Source: Altererythrobacter sp. H2
GTDB lineage: Bacteria > Pseudomonadota > Alphaproteobacteria > Sphingomonadales > Sphingomonadaceae
Length of the DNA stretch: 64,000 nt
Reading direction: 5' to 3'
Assembly (NCBI RefSeq): GCF_035319885.1
Contig: NZ_CP141285.1
Location: forward strand, 186,001 to 250,000
The notes beneath the pieces were generated by a model. That model worked only from the letters and a program-made list of their open reading frames with translations. It searched no databases and was not told where the DNA came from. Shown one piece after another: positions 26,680 through 34,928 of the stretch (positions are counted from its first letter, which is position 1; the number at the start of each line of letters is the position of its first letter). A program made the translations under genes and the position numbers.

Positions 26680-27086
26680 CCGCCCTGACCCCGATCGACC
26701 CCGCGCTGTGGAGCGACGAGCCGGAACCGCACCTGATGGGCGGGCGCCTGCCCAATGGCGAGATCGTGTTCCCGATGCCGGTGGGCGACGCGGCGCGCGA
26801 TGTGGAGCCTTGCAAGCTCTCCCGCAAGGGCACGCTCTGGTCATGGACGCGGCAGGATTTCTGCCCGAAGGAACCCTACGAAGGCCCCGGCTCAGGTCCG
26901 GAAGACGGCCCGCAGGACTTCAAGCCCTACCTGATCGGTTATGTCGAGCTGCCCGGCGAAGTGATCGTCGAGACCCGCATCGTCGATGCTGTGCTGGAGG
27001 ATCTCACGCTTGGCATGGCGATGGAATTCTGCGTGGTGCCGTTCAACGACCGCCACACCACTTTCGCCTTCCGGCCGGAGCAATAA
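26676..27086 (+). CDS. DUF35 OB-fold protein (aldolase/thiolase partner)
   Basis: The 136-aa protein has the OB-fold of DUF35 proteins (PYLIGYVELPGEVIVETRIVDA, then GMAMEFCVVPF). The usual N-terminal zinc ribbon is degenerate: only one Cys (VEPCKLS) is left before GTLWSWTRQDF. DUF35 proteins pair with thiolase-fold enzymes. In actinobacterial steroid breakdown such a pair (Ltp2 with the DUF35 part of ChsH2) is an aldolase. The gene ends 2 bp before the thiolase-like gene, fitting a complex of the two. Confidence 0.82.
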   Translation: MTALTPIDPALWSDEPEPHLMGGRLPNGEIVFPMPVGDAARDVEPCKLSRKGTLWSWTRQDFCPKEPYEGPGSGPEDGPQDFKPYLIGYVELPGEVIVETRIVDAVLEDLTLGMAMEFCVVPFNDRHTTFAFRPEQ

Positions 27087-27088
27087 TC

Positions 27089-28234
27089 ATGGGCGAGAAT
27101 GTCTACATCATCGGCGCCGGGATCCACCCCTTCGGGCGCACAGACGGCCGGTCAGGCCGCGAGCAGGGGGTCTATGCCGTGCGCGAGGCACTGGCCGATG
27201 CCGGGCTGGACTGGCCCGACATCGAATGCGCCTATGGCGGCAGCGCAGCAGCGGGCAATGCCGACATCATGGTCAACGAGCTGGGTCTGACCAGCCTGCC
27301 GTTCACCAATGTCGCCAACGGCTGCGCCACCGGGGGCAGCTCGGTCGCGGCGGCGCAGCAGGCGATTGCCAGCGGGGCCTATGACCTGGCGCTGGCGGTC
27401 GGGTTCGACAAGCATCCGCGCGGCGCGTTCAACGCCCATCCGAAGGACTATGGCCTGCCCGAGTGGTACGGCCAGACCGGCATGATGCTGACCACGCAGT
27501 TCTTCGCGCTGAAGATCCAGCGCTACATGCAGCTGCACGGCATTTCCCGCACCACCCTGGGCCGGGTGGCGGAAAAGGCGTTCCGCAACGGCACCATGAC
27601 GCCGCATGCCTGGCGCCGCAGCGAAGTCGATCTGGAGACGATCCTCAACGCCCCGATGGTCAACGATCCGCTGACCAAGTACATGTTCTGCTCCCCCAGC
27701 GAAGGCGGGGTTGCACTGATCCTAGCCAGCGAGACAAAGATGCGGCAGCTGGGCGCGGATGGCGTCAAAGTGGCAAAGATCGCGGTCAAGACCCGTCCGC
27801 CAGACAGCTTCGAGGTGTTCCAGGCCGGGGTCAGCGTGCGCGAGGGCGGCAAGCCGACTGTCCTGGCCAGCAAGGCCGCGTTCGAGGGTGCAGGGATCGG
27901 CCCGGACGAAATTGACGTCGCCCAATTGCAGGACACCGAAAGCGGCGCCGAGATCATGCACATGGCCGAGAACGGTTTCTGCCGGGACGGCGAGCAGGAA
28001 GAGTGGCTCGCCAATGGCTGGTCGCAAATCGGCGGCAGGCTGCCGATCAACACCGATGGTGGCTGCATCGCCTGCGGGGAGCCGATCGGCGCCTCTGGCC
28101 TGCGCCAGGTCTACGAGAACGTGCAGCAGCTGCGGGGCCGCTGCGGCGAGCGGCAGGTGGCGGGCGCGAAGACCGCTTACAGCCACGTCTACGGCGCACC
28201 GGGCATGAGCGCGGTCGCGATTCTGCAAAGGTAA
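27089..28234 (+). CDS. Thiolase-fold protein of the SCP-x/Ltp group (probable CoA-ester aldolase)
   Basis: The 381-aa protein has the thiolase fold with Cys79 in ANGCATGGSS, the nucleophile position of thiolases. The second conserved block, normally GHPxGxSG, reads CGEPIGASG with Glu331 instead of His. The C-terminal Cys loop reads HVYGAPGMSA and has no Cys. Those two changes argue against thiolysis and for retro-aldol cleavage of a CoA ester with the DUF35 partner. This is inference from lipid-transfer-protein-type aldolases. The ATG at 27089 lies 2 bp after the DUF35 stop. Confidence 0.88.
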   Translation: MGENVYIIGAGIHPFGRTDGRSGREQGVYAVREALADAGLDWPDIECAYGGSAAAGNADIMVNELGLTSLPFTNVANGCATGGSSVAAAQQAIASGAYDLALAVGFDKHPRGAFNAHPKDYGLPEWYGQTGMMLTTQFFALKIQRYMQLHGISRTTLGRVAEKAFRNGTMTPHAWRRSEVDLETILNAPMVNDPLTKYMFCSPSEGGVALILASETKMRQLGADGVKVAKIAVKTRPPDSFEVFQAGVSVREGGKPTVLASKAAFEGAGIGPDEIDVAQLQDTESGAEIMHMAENGFCRDGEQEEWLANGWSQIGGRLPINTDGGCIACGEPIGASGLRQVYENVQQLRGRCGERQVAGAKTAYSHVYGAPGMSAVAILQR

Positions 28235-28244
28235 GGCGGGCAAT

Positions 28245-29015
28245 ATGGGGCGCATGAGCGGAAAGGTTGCGCTGGTCAGCGGCGGGGCCGAGGGTATCGG
28301 TGCTGCGGTGGCGCGGCTGATCGTCGCCGAAGGCGGCAGCGTGATGCTGTGTGACCTGCAACTGGGCAAGGCCCGCGCGCTGGCGGCGGAACTGGGCGAT
28401 CATGCCGATGCCTTCCAGCTCGACGTGCGCGAATTCGGCCAGTGGGAGGCGGCGGTCGCCGCCACGGTGGCGCGTTTCGGCAAGCTGACGGTGCTGTGCA
28501 ACATTGCCGGAATTTCCGAGCCGGGCAACGTGGTCGATGGCACACTCGACGTGTGGCACCGCACCGTCGACATCAACCTCAACGGCCCGTTCTACGGTTG
28601 CCGCGCGGCCATCCCGGCGATGGAAGCGAGCGGCGAGGCCTGCGCGATTGTCAACATCGGCTCGATGATCGCGATCCGCCCGGCCGCCTTCGTCGCCGCC
28701 TACAGCGCCTCCAAGGCAGGACTGGTCGGGCTGACCCGCTCGATAGCGCTCGATTGCGCGGCGCGCGGCGTGCCGATCAGGGCCAACATGGTCCACCCTG
28801 GCGCAATCCGCACGCCGATGTATGACCGCTACAAATACTCCGGTGCCGACACGCCGGAGAACATCGAGACGAACTTTGCCGCGACCCACCCGATGAACCG
28901 CATCGGCGAACCCGAAGAAGTGGCCCGGGCGGTCGTCTTCCTTGCCTCCGACGAGGCCAGTTTCACCACCGGGGTCGACTTCACCGTCGACGGCGGCGGA
29001 TCGATCAGGAGTTGA
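28245..29015 (+). CDS. SDR-family oxidoreductase
   Basis: A classical SDR of 256 aa with SGGAEGIGAAVAR (about 12-24), CNIAGI, NIGSMIAIRPAAFVAAYSASKAG (catalytic Ser, Tyr, Lys) and FTVDGGGSIRS at the end. Insert residues YDRYKYSGADTPENIETNF form the substrate loop. It may oxidise a 3-hydroxyacyl-CoA or a ring alcohol. It starts 10 bp after the thiolase-like gene; an ATG at 28254 is also possible. Its TGA shares one base with the next ATG. Confidence 0.88.
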   Translation: MGRMSGKVALVSGGAEGIGAAVARLIVAEGGSVMLCDLQLGKARALAAELGDHADAFQLDVREFGQWEAAVAATVARFGKLTVLCNIAGISEPGNVVDGTLDVWHRTVDINLNGPFYGCRAAIPAMEASGEACAIVNIGSMIAIRPAAFVAAYSASKAGLVGLTRSIALDCAARGVPIRANMVHPGAIRTPMYDRYKYSGADTPENIETNFAATHPMNRIGEPEEVARAVVFLASDEASFTTGVDFTVDGGGSIRS

Positions 29016-29797
29016 TGAGCATGGGCAGCCAACCCGCCACCCGCATCGACGCGCACTTCGTTGCTGCGGGCAAGTATCACGACATCGACTATGCCCGGCT
29101 GGAGGTGCTCAAGCTGCTGATGGAGCATCCGCAGATTCGCACCACGGTGGCGGCGGACTATTCCGGGCTGGAGCGGCTCGATGCCTGCCGATTCCTCGTC
29201 ACCTACACCTGCGACCTGGTGCCCACAGCGGAACAGGCGCAGCAGATCAGGGCCTGGCTGGAAAAGGGCGGCAAGTGGCTGGCGCTGCACGGCACCAATT
29301 CGATCCTGGTGTTCACCGAAGGCGGGGTCGACTGCCCCGATGACCGGCCCGACGTGATGGAAATGCTCGGCACCCAGTTCAAGGCCCACCCGCCGATCGG
29401 CCCGTTCAAAGTCGAGGTGGTCGACCGTGACCACGAGTTCACCCGCGGGATCGACGACTTCGAGATCGTCGACGAGCTCTACCTGTCCTACACCACCGCG
29501 CCGATCCACACGCTGATGCAGACCACCTTCGAAGGCAAGGCGACCGGCTTCACCGCGGAGAAGTGGGACAAGACGGTAGTGCCGCTGCTCTACACCCGCG
29601 ATATCGGCAGGGGCCGCATCTCGTACAATGCGCTGGGCCATTGTCGCGGCCACTACGACCTGCCCGGCATGGCCGATTTCTACCCGCACAAGGAACTGTG
29701 TGCGTGGAACTACGATGTCTACTACGACCTGTTGCGGCGCGGGATAACCTGGGCGATGAGGGACGACGGCCAGGACAGCGGGCGGGAAGGAGCCTGA
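29015..29797 (+). CDS. ThuA-like protein
   Basis: The 260-aa protein is the second ThuA-like member here. It shows AAGKYHDIDYARLEVLKLL, LVTYTCDLVPT, a GGKWLALHGTNSI block, DHEFTRGIDDFEIVDELYLSY, and LGHCRGHYDLPGM near the end. It is only distantly similar to the one at 23488. The GHC-type block and several His could bind a ligand or metal, but no catalytic role is established. The ATG at 29015 overlaps the SDR stop; the last codons are 5 bp from the acyl-CoA dehydrogenase. Confidence 0.78.
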   Translation: MSMGSQPATRIDAHFVAAGKYHDIDYARLEVLKLLMEHPQIRTTVAADYSGLERLDACRFLVTYTCDLVPTAEQAQQIRAWLEKGGKWLALHGTNSILVFTEGGVDCPDDRPDVMEMLGTQFKAHPPIGPFKVEVVDRDHEFTRGIDDFEIVDELYLSYTTAPIHTLMQTTFEGKATGFTAEKWDKTVVPLLYTRDIGRGRISYNALGHCRGHYDLPGMADFYPHKELCAWNYDVYYDLLRRGITWAMRDDGQDSGREGA

Positions 29798-29801
29798 ACC
29801 G

Positions 29802-31010
29802 ATGGATATGGAATTTTCCGCCGAAGACCTGGCCTTCCGCGAGGAAGTGCGCGCCTTTCTGGCCGACAACCTGCCCGAACGGCTGAAGGAAGGCGCACGG
29901 CGCACGCCCGGCGTGTTTGTCGAGCCCGATATCGGGATGGAATGGCACCGGATTCTCTACCGCAAGGGCTGGGTTGCCTATCACTGGCCCAAGGAAGATG
30001 GCGGCACCGGCTGGAGCCCCACGCAGAAGTTCATCTTCGAGAAGGAATGCGCGCTGGCGGGCGCGCCCGGCATTTCCATTCTCGGCCTGCGGCTGGTCGG
30101 CCCGGTGATCTGCGCCTTCGGTACGCCCGAGCAGAAGGCGCGCTTCCTGCCGCGCATCCTGTCGGGCGAGGATTACTGGTGCCAGGGCTATTCCGAGCCA
30201 GGCAGCGGGTCAGACCTCGCCTCGCTGCGCACCGCCGCGCGGCTGGAAGGCGACGAATACGTGGTCAACGGATCGAAGATCTGGACCACCCACGCGCACC
30301 ACGCCGACTGGATCTTCGCGCTGGTGCGAACCAACCCGGACGTCAAGAAGCAGCAGGGCATCACTTTCCTGCTGCTGGAAATGAACCAGCCGGGGGTGGA
30401 GATTTCTCCGATCCTGTCGATGAGCGGTGACCACGAGGTCAACCAGGTGTTTTTCACCGATGCCCGCACCCATGTGTCGAATCGCATTGGCGAAGAAGGC
30501 CAGGGCTGGACCATCGCCAAGTTCCTGCTGGAAAACGAGCGCGGCGGATCATGCTTTGCCCCGCGTCTGCTCCAGCACATCGCCGAGCTTGAGCGGCTGG
30601 CCCAGGAACAACCCTCCGGCGTCAACGGCGCAATTGCGCACGATGCTCGTTTCCGTGACCGGCTGGCCCGCACCCGGCTGGAGGCTGAAGCGCTCGAAGT
30701 GACCGAGCTGCGCATCCTGGCCGAACTGGCCAAGGGCCGCGCGCCCGGGCCGCAGACCTCGCTGACCAAGCTGCTGGGCGCCAACATCGGCCAGGCGGTC
30801 GATACCCTGCGGCTCGAACTGCTCGGCTACGACGCGCTGCAACTTCCGGCCGAGCGCCCGCTCTACGGGAACGAGGCGCCCGAGCCGGTCGGCAGCGAGA
30901 TGGCCCAGGTGGCAATGGGCAACTATCTCAACAACCGCGCCTCGACCATTTTCGGCGGCTCGAACGAAGTGCAGAAGAACATTATCGCCAAGACCGTGCT
31001 GGGGCTGTGA
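29802..31010 (+). CDS. Acyl-CoA dehydrogenase family protein
   Basis: The 402-aa flavoprotein carries the whole acyl-CoA dehydrogenase pattern: MDMEFSAEDLAFREEVRAFL, CQGYSEPGSGSDLASLRT for substrate and FAD binding (about 127-144), SKIWTTHAHHADWIF, and the closing TIFGGSNEVQKNIIAK. It desaturates an acyl-CoA and passes electrons to ETF; etfBA lies at 58682-60384. With the shorter paralogue at 25579 it may form a heterotetramer. After the stop comes the third hairpin repeat. Confidence 0.92.
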   Translation: MDMEFSAEDLAFREEVRAFLADNLPERLKEGARRTPGVFVEPDIGMEWHRILYRKGWVAYHWPKEDGGTGWSPTQKFIFEKECALAGAPGISILGLRLVGPVICAFGTPEQKARFLPRILSGEDYWCQGYSEPGSGSDLASLRTAARLEGDEYVVNGSKIWTTHAHHADWIFALVRTNPDVKKQQGITFLLLEMNQPGVEISPILSMSGDHEVNQVFFTDARTHVSNRIGEEGQGWTIAKFLLENERGGSCFAPRLLQHIAELERLAQEQPSGVNGAIAHDARFRDRLARTRLEAEALEVTELRILAELAKGRAPGPQTSLTKLLGANIGQAVDTLRLELLGYDALQLPAERPLYGNEAPEPVGSEMAQVAMGNYLNNRASTIFGGSNEVQKNIIAKTVLGL

Positions 31011-31025
31011 AAGCTGGCCAAACCT

Positions 31026-31118
31026 CGTCATTGCGAGGAGTGAAACGACGCGGCAATCCAGAGCCGTTGCGCACTCCGCGCTGACCTGCCGCGCCGCCGG
31101 CGGCGGCTCGCAATGACG
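31026..31118. repeat. Full hairpin repeat, copy 3 (CGTCATTGCGAG ends)
   Basis: The 93-nt unit has 12-nt perfect terminal inverted repeats (CGTCATTGCGAG / CTCGCAATGACG) and an internal CGCGGCAATCCAGAG block as in copy 2. It lies between the acyl-CoA dehydrogenase and the next SDR gene, ending 13 bp before that start codon, just as copy 2 ends close to an SDR start. Confidence 0.9.
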
Positions 31119-31130
31119 ATCTGAGAAGGA

Positions 31131-32048
31131 ATGACAATGGACATATCGAAGCTCATGTTCCGTGACGGCCTGATGGCGAACGAGCGCATCCTGGTGACGG
31201 GCGGCGGCACCGGGCTGGGCCGGGAAATGGCCGAGGCGTTCCTCGAACTCGGTGCCACGGTCTACATCTGCGGGCGGCGGCTGAACAAGCTGGAGGAAAC
31301 CGCGCAGGAACTGATCACGGCGCACGCCGGTGCCTCGGGCGGCAAGGTAATTCCGCTGGCCTGCGACATCCGCGATGCCGAGGCCATCGATACGATGATC
31401 AATGCGATCTGGCAGGACGGGCCGCTGACCGGGCTGGTCAACAATGCGGCCGGAAACTTCATCAGCCGGACCGAGGATCTTTCCGTCAATGGCTTCAACG
31501 CGATTGCCGACATCGTGTTTCGCGGCACGTTCTACGTCACCCACAATATCGGCAAGCGAATCATTGCCGAGAAGGGCCGCCTGAACGTGATCTCGATCCT
31601 CACCACCTGGGTGTGGAACGGCTCGGCCTTCGTGCTGCCTTCGGCCATGTCGAAAAGCGCGATCAACACCATGACCCAGTCCCTCGCGGTCGAATGGGGG
31701 CGCTACAACATGCGCTTCAATGCCATTGCCCCGGGCCTGTTCCCGACCAAGGGGATGAGCGCGCGGCTTTCGCCCGGCGGGCGCGGGGGCAATTCGAACA
31801 ACGAGATCAACCCGATGGGCCGCCACGGCGAAATGCACGAACTGGCCAATCTGGCGGTGTTCCTGATGGGGCCGGGGGCAGAATATGTGAACGGCCAGAC
31901 CATCGCCATCGACGGCGCGGGCTACCAGGCCACCGGCGGCACCTTCTGGAGCACGCTGCAGGGCCTCGGCGACGCCGAATGGGAAGGCCTGCGCGCGATG
32001 ATCAAGGGCACCAACGCCAAGGACAAGGCCGAACGCGCCACGGGGTGA
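31131..32048 (+). CDS. 2,4-dienoyl-CoA-reductase-like SDR
   Basis: The 305-aa protein has an SDR cofactor site VTGGGTGLGREMAEAF (about 23-38) and VNNAAGNF. In place of YxxxK it has SAMSKSAINTMTQSLAVEWGRY followed by MRFNAIAPGLFPTKGMSARL. This pattern is that of 2,4-dienoyl-CoA reductases, where the active-site Tyr and Lys are placed differently. It probably reduces conjugated dienoyl-CoA intermediates with NADPH. An ATG at 31137 is an alternative start. It is the last gene of the plus-strand run. Confidence 0.87.
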   Translation: MTMDISKLMFRDGLMANERILVTGGGTGLGREMAEAFLELGATVYICGRRLNKLEETAQELITAHAGASGGKVIPLACDIRDAEAIDTMINAIWQDGPLTGLVNNAAGNFISRTEDLSVNGFNAIADIVFRGTFYVTHNIGKRIIAEKGRLNVISILTTWVWNGSAFVLPSAMSKSAINTMTQSLAVEWGRYNMRFNAIAPGLFPTKGMSARLSPGGRGGNSNNEINPMGRHGEMHELANLAVFLMGPGAEYVNGQTIAIDGAGYQATGGTFWSTLQGLGDAEWEGLRAMIKGTNAKDKAERATG

Positions 32049-32106
32049 GGGAGCGCTGAGGCCTGGCCTGGCGCGCGCGCGAGCTTGAACCCTTACTCAA
32101 CACCTT

Positions 32107-32135
32107 CGTCACCCCGGACCTGATCCGGGGTGACG
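32107..32135. repeat. REP-like palindrome CGTCACCCCGGA
   Basis: A perfect 12-bp inverted repeat (CGTCACCCCGGA / TCCGGGGTGACG) with a 5-nt loop lies between the convergent SDR and acyl-CoA ligase genes. Such palindromes are common dispersed elements in GC-rich proteobacteria and could end transcription from both sides. The rest of the 168-bp gap shows nothing. Confidence 0.75.
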
Positions 32136-32216
32136 TATTCCCGCGATTTTAGCCTGATCTTGGAAGTTGTTGGCTGTCCCGCCAACCTTTCCCACGTCGA
32201 TTAGCGTTGCCCGAGG

Positions 32217-33845
32217 CTACCCCGCCGCCGCTTCCGCCAGCGCCTGCGCCGTCTTGTAGTCAGGCTTGCCGTTGTTGAGCCGCAGCGACTGCGCGGTGAA
32301 CACATAGAGCCGCGGCACTTTGTATCCGGCCAGGCCAGCGCGGGCGCGGGCATCAAGCTGCGCCTCCAGGTCCGGCGCGTCCGCTTCAGGCTGCACCACT
32401 GCCGCAATCCTGCGGCCGAAGCGCGCATCGGGCACGCCGACAACCCGCACGTCGTGCACACCGGGATGCTCCTGCAGCACCGCTTCCACTTCCTCGGGGA
32501 AGACTTTCTCGCCGCCGGTGTTGATGCACATGTTGTCCCGCCCGATGAACTCCATTGTCCCGTCCGCGCCCCAGCGCGCACGATCGCCGGTCATCAGCCA
32601 GCGCTTGCCGCCGATTACCGGGAAGGTCTGGGCATTCTTTTCATCCTCGCCGAGATAACCCAGTGGCAGGGGGCCGGAGCGGGCGACGATCCCCACCCCG
32701 TCACTGCCCTGCGGCACTTCCGCCAGATTCTCGTCGAACAGCCTGGTCTCGCGGCCGGGAATGGCGGCGAACTTGCCGCCCCCGCTCGATCCCTGGACCG
32801 TGGTGACCACCACTGCCGTGCCCGCGCTCTCACTCGATCCGAGCGCGTCGACGATCATCATCGCCGGATGGACCGCCAGCAACCGCTGCTTGTTGGCGAG
32901 CGAGAACACCGCGCCCGAGGAGGTGATCTGTCGCACGCTCACCATCGCTTGCGGCCCGTCGGCGCGTTTCTCCAATGCTTCGGCCAGCGGCAGGGCGAAA
33001 GCATCGCCGACAAACGAGATCGAGCGCGCGCCGTGCTGCCGCACTGCATCAATCGCCAGATCGGCATCGAAGCTCTTTGCCGGCAGGGTCGCCAGCGTCC
33101 CGCCCTTGAGCAGGTGGATCACCGCCGCAAACTGCCCCGCCCCGTGCATCAGCGGGCTGAGCAGCAGCAGGGGCGCGCTGCTGGCGGGATGGTCCGGGCC
33201 GATTTTCGCGGCTTCGGCCACATGGCTTGCGAGCGAGGGCGTGATGAACGGCGGCTCTCCCGGTGCCCGCATCCATGTTCCCACCCCGAACGCCTGCCAG
33301 GCCGCGCCGTGCGGCCACATCACCGCCTTGGGCATCCCCGTGGTGCCGCCGGTCGCGGTGTAGAACAGGGCATCGGGATCGCGGTGGACGGCAAACCCGG
33401 CGGGCAGCGGGGTGGCGCACAGCGCCTGCCATCCGGCATCGGCGGGGTCGGCCACGATCGGCTCCAGCGCACCTTCCGGCATCGCCTGGGCAGCGCGCCC
33501 GGCAAACTCGCTTTCCACGAATAGCGCCTTCAGGCCGAAGCGGGCGAAGATGTCCGCCAGTTCGCGCTCCTTGTAGTGGTAATTCACGTTAACCGGGATC
33601 ACGCCCGCCTTGGCGCAGCCGAAATAGGCCAGCATGTAGTCCGGCCCGTTGCGCAGCATCTGCCCGGCGGCATCGCCCGGTTTCAGCCCGCGCGCGGCAA
33701 GGCCGGCGGCGATCCGATCCGTCAGCGCATCGAGCTCGCACCAGGTCACCAACCGATCGCCGTGCAGCAGTGCCGGGCGGTCAGCGGGGATGGCCTGCGC
33801 CAGCGCTTTCAACGCAAAACCGAAATTCTCGCCCTGCCAGGTCAT
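32217..33845 (-). CDS. Acyl-CoA synthetase (AMP-forming)
   Basis: A 542-aa member of the ANL superfamily that activates a carboxylate as an acyl-adenylate and then a CoA thioester. Visible are the phosphate loop YTATGGTTGMPKAVMW (about 167-182), DALGSSESAG (A5-like), MTGDRARWGADGTMEFIGRDN, GGEKVFPEEVEAVLQEHPGV and the C-terminal catalytic Lys in NNGKPDYK. The relatives are ligases of long or polycyclic acids. It is divergent from the LuxR-type gene. Confidence 0.93.
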   Translation of the reverse strand: MTWQGENFGFALKALAQAIPADRPALLHGDRLVTWCELDALTDRIAAGLAARGLKPGDAAGQMLRNGPDYMLAYFGCAKAGVIPVNVNYHYKERELADIFARFGLKALFVESEFAGRAAQAMPEGALEPIVADPADAGWQALCATPLPAGFAVHRDPDALFYTATGGTTGMPKAVMWPHGAAWQAFGVGTWMRAPGEPPFITPSLASHVAEAAKIGPDHPASSAPLLLLSPLMHGAGQFAAVIHLLKGGTLATLPAKSFDADLAIDAVRQHGARSISFVGDAFALPLAEALEKRADGPQAMVSVRQITSSGAVFSLANKQRLLAVHPAMMIVDALGSSESAGTAVVVTTVQGSSGGGKFAAIPGRETRLFDENLAEVPQGSDGVGIVARSGPLPLGYLGEDEKNAQTFPVIGGKRWLMTGDRARWGADGTMEFIGRDNMCINTGGEKVFPEEVEAVLQEHPGVHDVRVVGVPDARFGRRIAAVVQPEADAPDLEAQLDARARAGLAGYKVPRLYVFTAQSLRLNNGKPDYKTAQALAEAAAG

Positions 33846-33911
33846 CGCTTTCTCCCTTGCCTCGGGCGGTGGCTAGCCGCGCCCATCCCCCCCTTCCCCT
33901 ACGCAAAATAA

Positions 33912-33929
33912 CAGGGGGTCGCACCCCTG
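33912..33929. promoter_or_regulatory. Inverted repeat in the ligase/LuxR divergent promoter
   Basis: CAGGGG-N6-CCCCTG is a perfect 6-bp inverted repeat 50-67 nt before the LuxR-type start codon and about 67-84 nt before the ligase start. Its symmetry and spacing suit a dimeric LuxR-type protein, possibly the product of the adjacent gene. That link is inference. Confidence 0.4.
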
Positions 33930-33978
33930 AGCGTGATAGAGTGTTGTCCGAATCGCACTTACCGGGAGCTTTTGTTGC

Positions 33979-34788
33979 ATGGCGGGCAATGTCATCGAAC
34001 TTCGCACCCCTCACGGCCGGGAACAGCTCGACCAGTTGCTCGAGCAGGTCACCATCCGGTGCCCCGAGGATATCCATGACGCCGCGCTGGTCATGGCCCG
34101 CGTGGCACAGGAACGCGGGATGCAGGTCGCCATGTGCGACGACATTTCCTCCAAGGAACCGATGCTCGATGCCGATGGCACGGTGCTCAATGCCGACATC
34201 TTCCGCTGGCTCGACGATGGGGCGCGCTGGTGGGAAGATCACAGGCTGGCGCTCTATTCGCCGCTGCCGCGCGCCTGCCGGTATGAAAGCGAGCCGTTCT
34301 GGGTCAACCGCCACGGGTTCAACACCCGCTGGCGCAACGTCTATCTGGAAGAAATCGACCTGCACGATTTCGAGAAGCGCGCACTGTGCAAGGCCGCCAT
34401 CGTGGTGCCGGTGCACCTGCCGTTCGGGCAGATTTCCGCCAACAGCTTCATCAGCATGGACCGCGACAAGGAAGACCTGACCGAGGAATTCGCACTCCAC
34501 GGATCGCTGTTCTCGCAGCTGACCCGCCGGTTCGTGGCCGGCTATGTCCAAGCCAACCGCACCAAACGGCGGATCCCGTCGGACTGCGTCCTGTCCAAGC
34601 GCGAAGTCGAGTGCCTGCGCTGGGCGGCAATCGGCAAGACCGACAAGGAAATCAGCATGATCCTGAGCCGGAGCCATGCCACGATCCGTTACCACATCCA
34701 CCGCGCGGGCGAGAAACTGGACTCGGTCAACCGTGCGCAGACCATCTTCAAGGCGGGCCAGCTGGGCTATCTGGGCGCGTCGGCTTAG
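33979..34788 (+). CDS. LuxR-family transcriptional regulator
   Basis: The 269-aa protein ends in a LuxR helix-turn-helix (LSKREVECLRWAAIGKTDKEISMILSRSHATIRYHI, about residues 205-245). The N-terminal 190 residues resemble the autoinducer-binding-like sensor domains of LuxR proteins, but typical acyl-homoserine-lactone contacts are not evident. No luxI-type synthase is present. It likely senses a pathway compound and controls the surrounding catabolic genes; this is inferred from location. It is divergent from the acyl-CoA ligase. Confidence 0.85.
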   Translation: MAGNVIELRTPHGREQLDQLLEQVTIRCPEDIHDAALVMARVAQERGMQVAMCDDISSKEPMLDADGTVLNADIFRWLDDGARWWEDHRLALYSPLPRACRYESEPFWVNRHGFNTRWRNVYLEEIDLHDFEKRALCKAAIVVPVHLPFGQISANSFISMDRDKEDLTEEFALHGSLFSQLTRRFVAGYVQANRTKRRIPSDCVLSKREVECLRWAAIGKTDKEISMILSRSHATIRYHIHRAGEKLDSVNRAQTIFKAGQLGYLGASA

Positions 34789-34928
34789 CGGCGAGCATCT
34801 CGCCTGGTTTGCCGGCACCGGGCCACATGTGGTCCGCAAGGGCGACCTTCCGCCCGCAGCGTCGCGACCTTCAGGTCATATGAGCGAGGATTTCGCACGC
34901 CGGGTGGCGTACGGGCATCACAAACCGA

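Noticed and set aside
31131-32048. Loss of catalytic Tyr in the SDR at 31131
   Set aside because: The SAMSK pattern is normal for 2,4-dienoyl-CoA-reductase-type SDRs, so this is not a broken active site.
33979-34788. Quorum-sensing LuxR receptor
   Set aside because: No luxI-type gene is near and typical lactone-contact residues are not evident, so it is listed only as a LuxR-family regulator.
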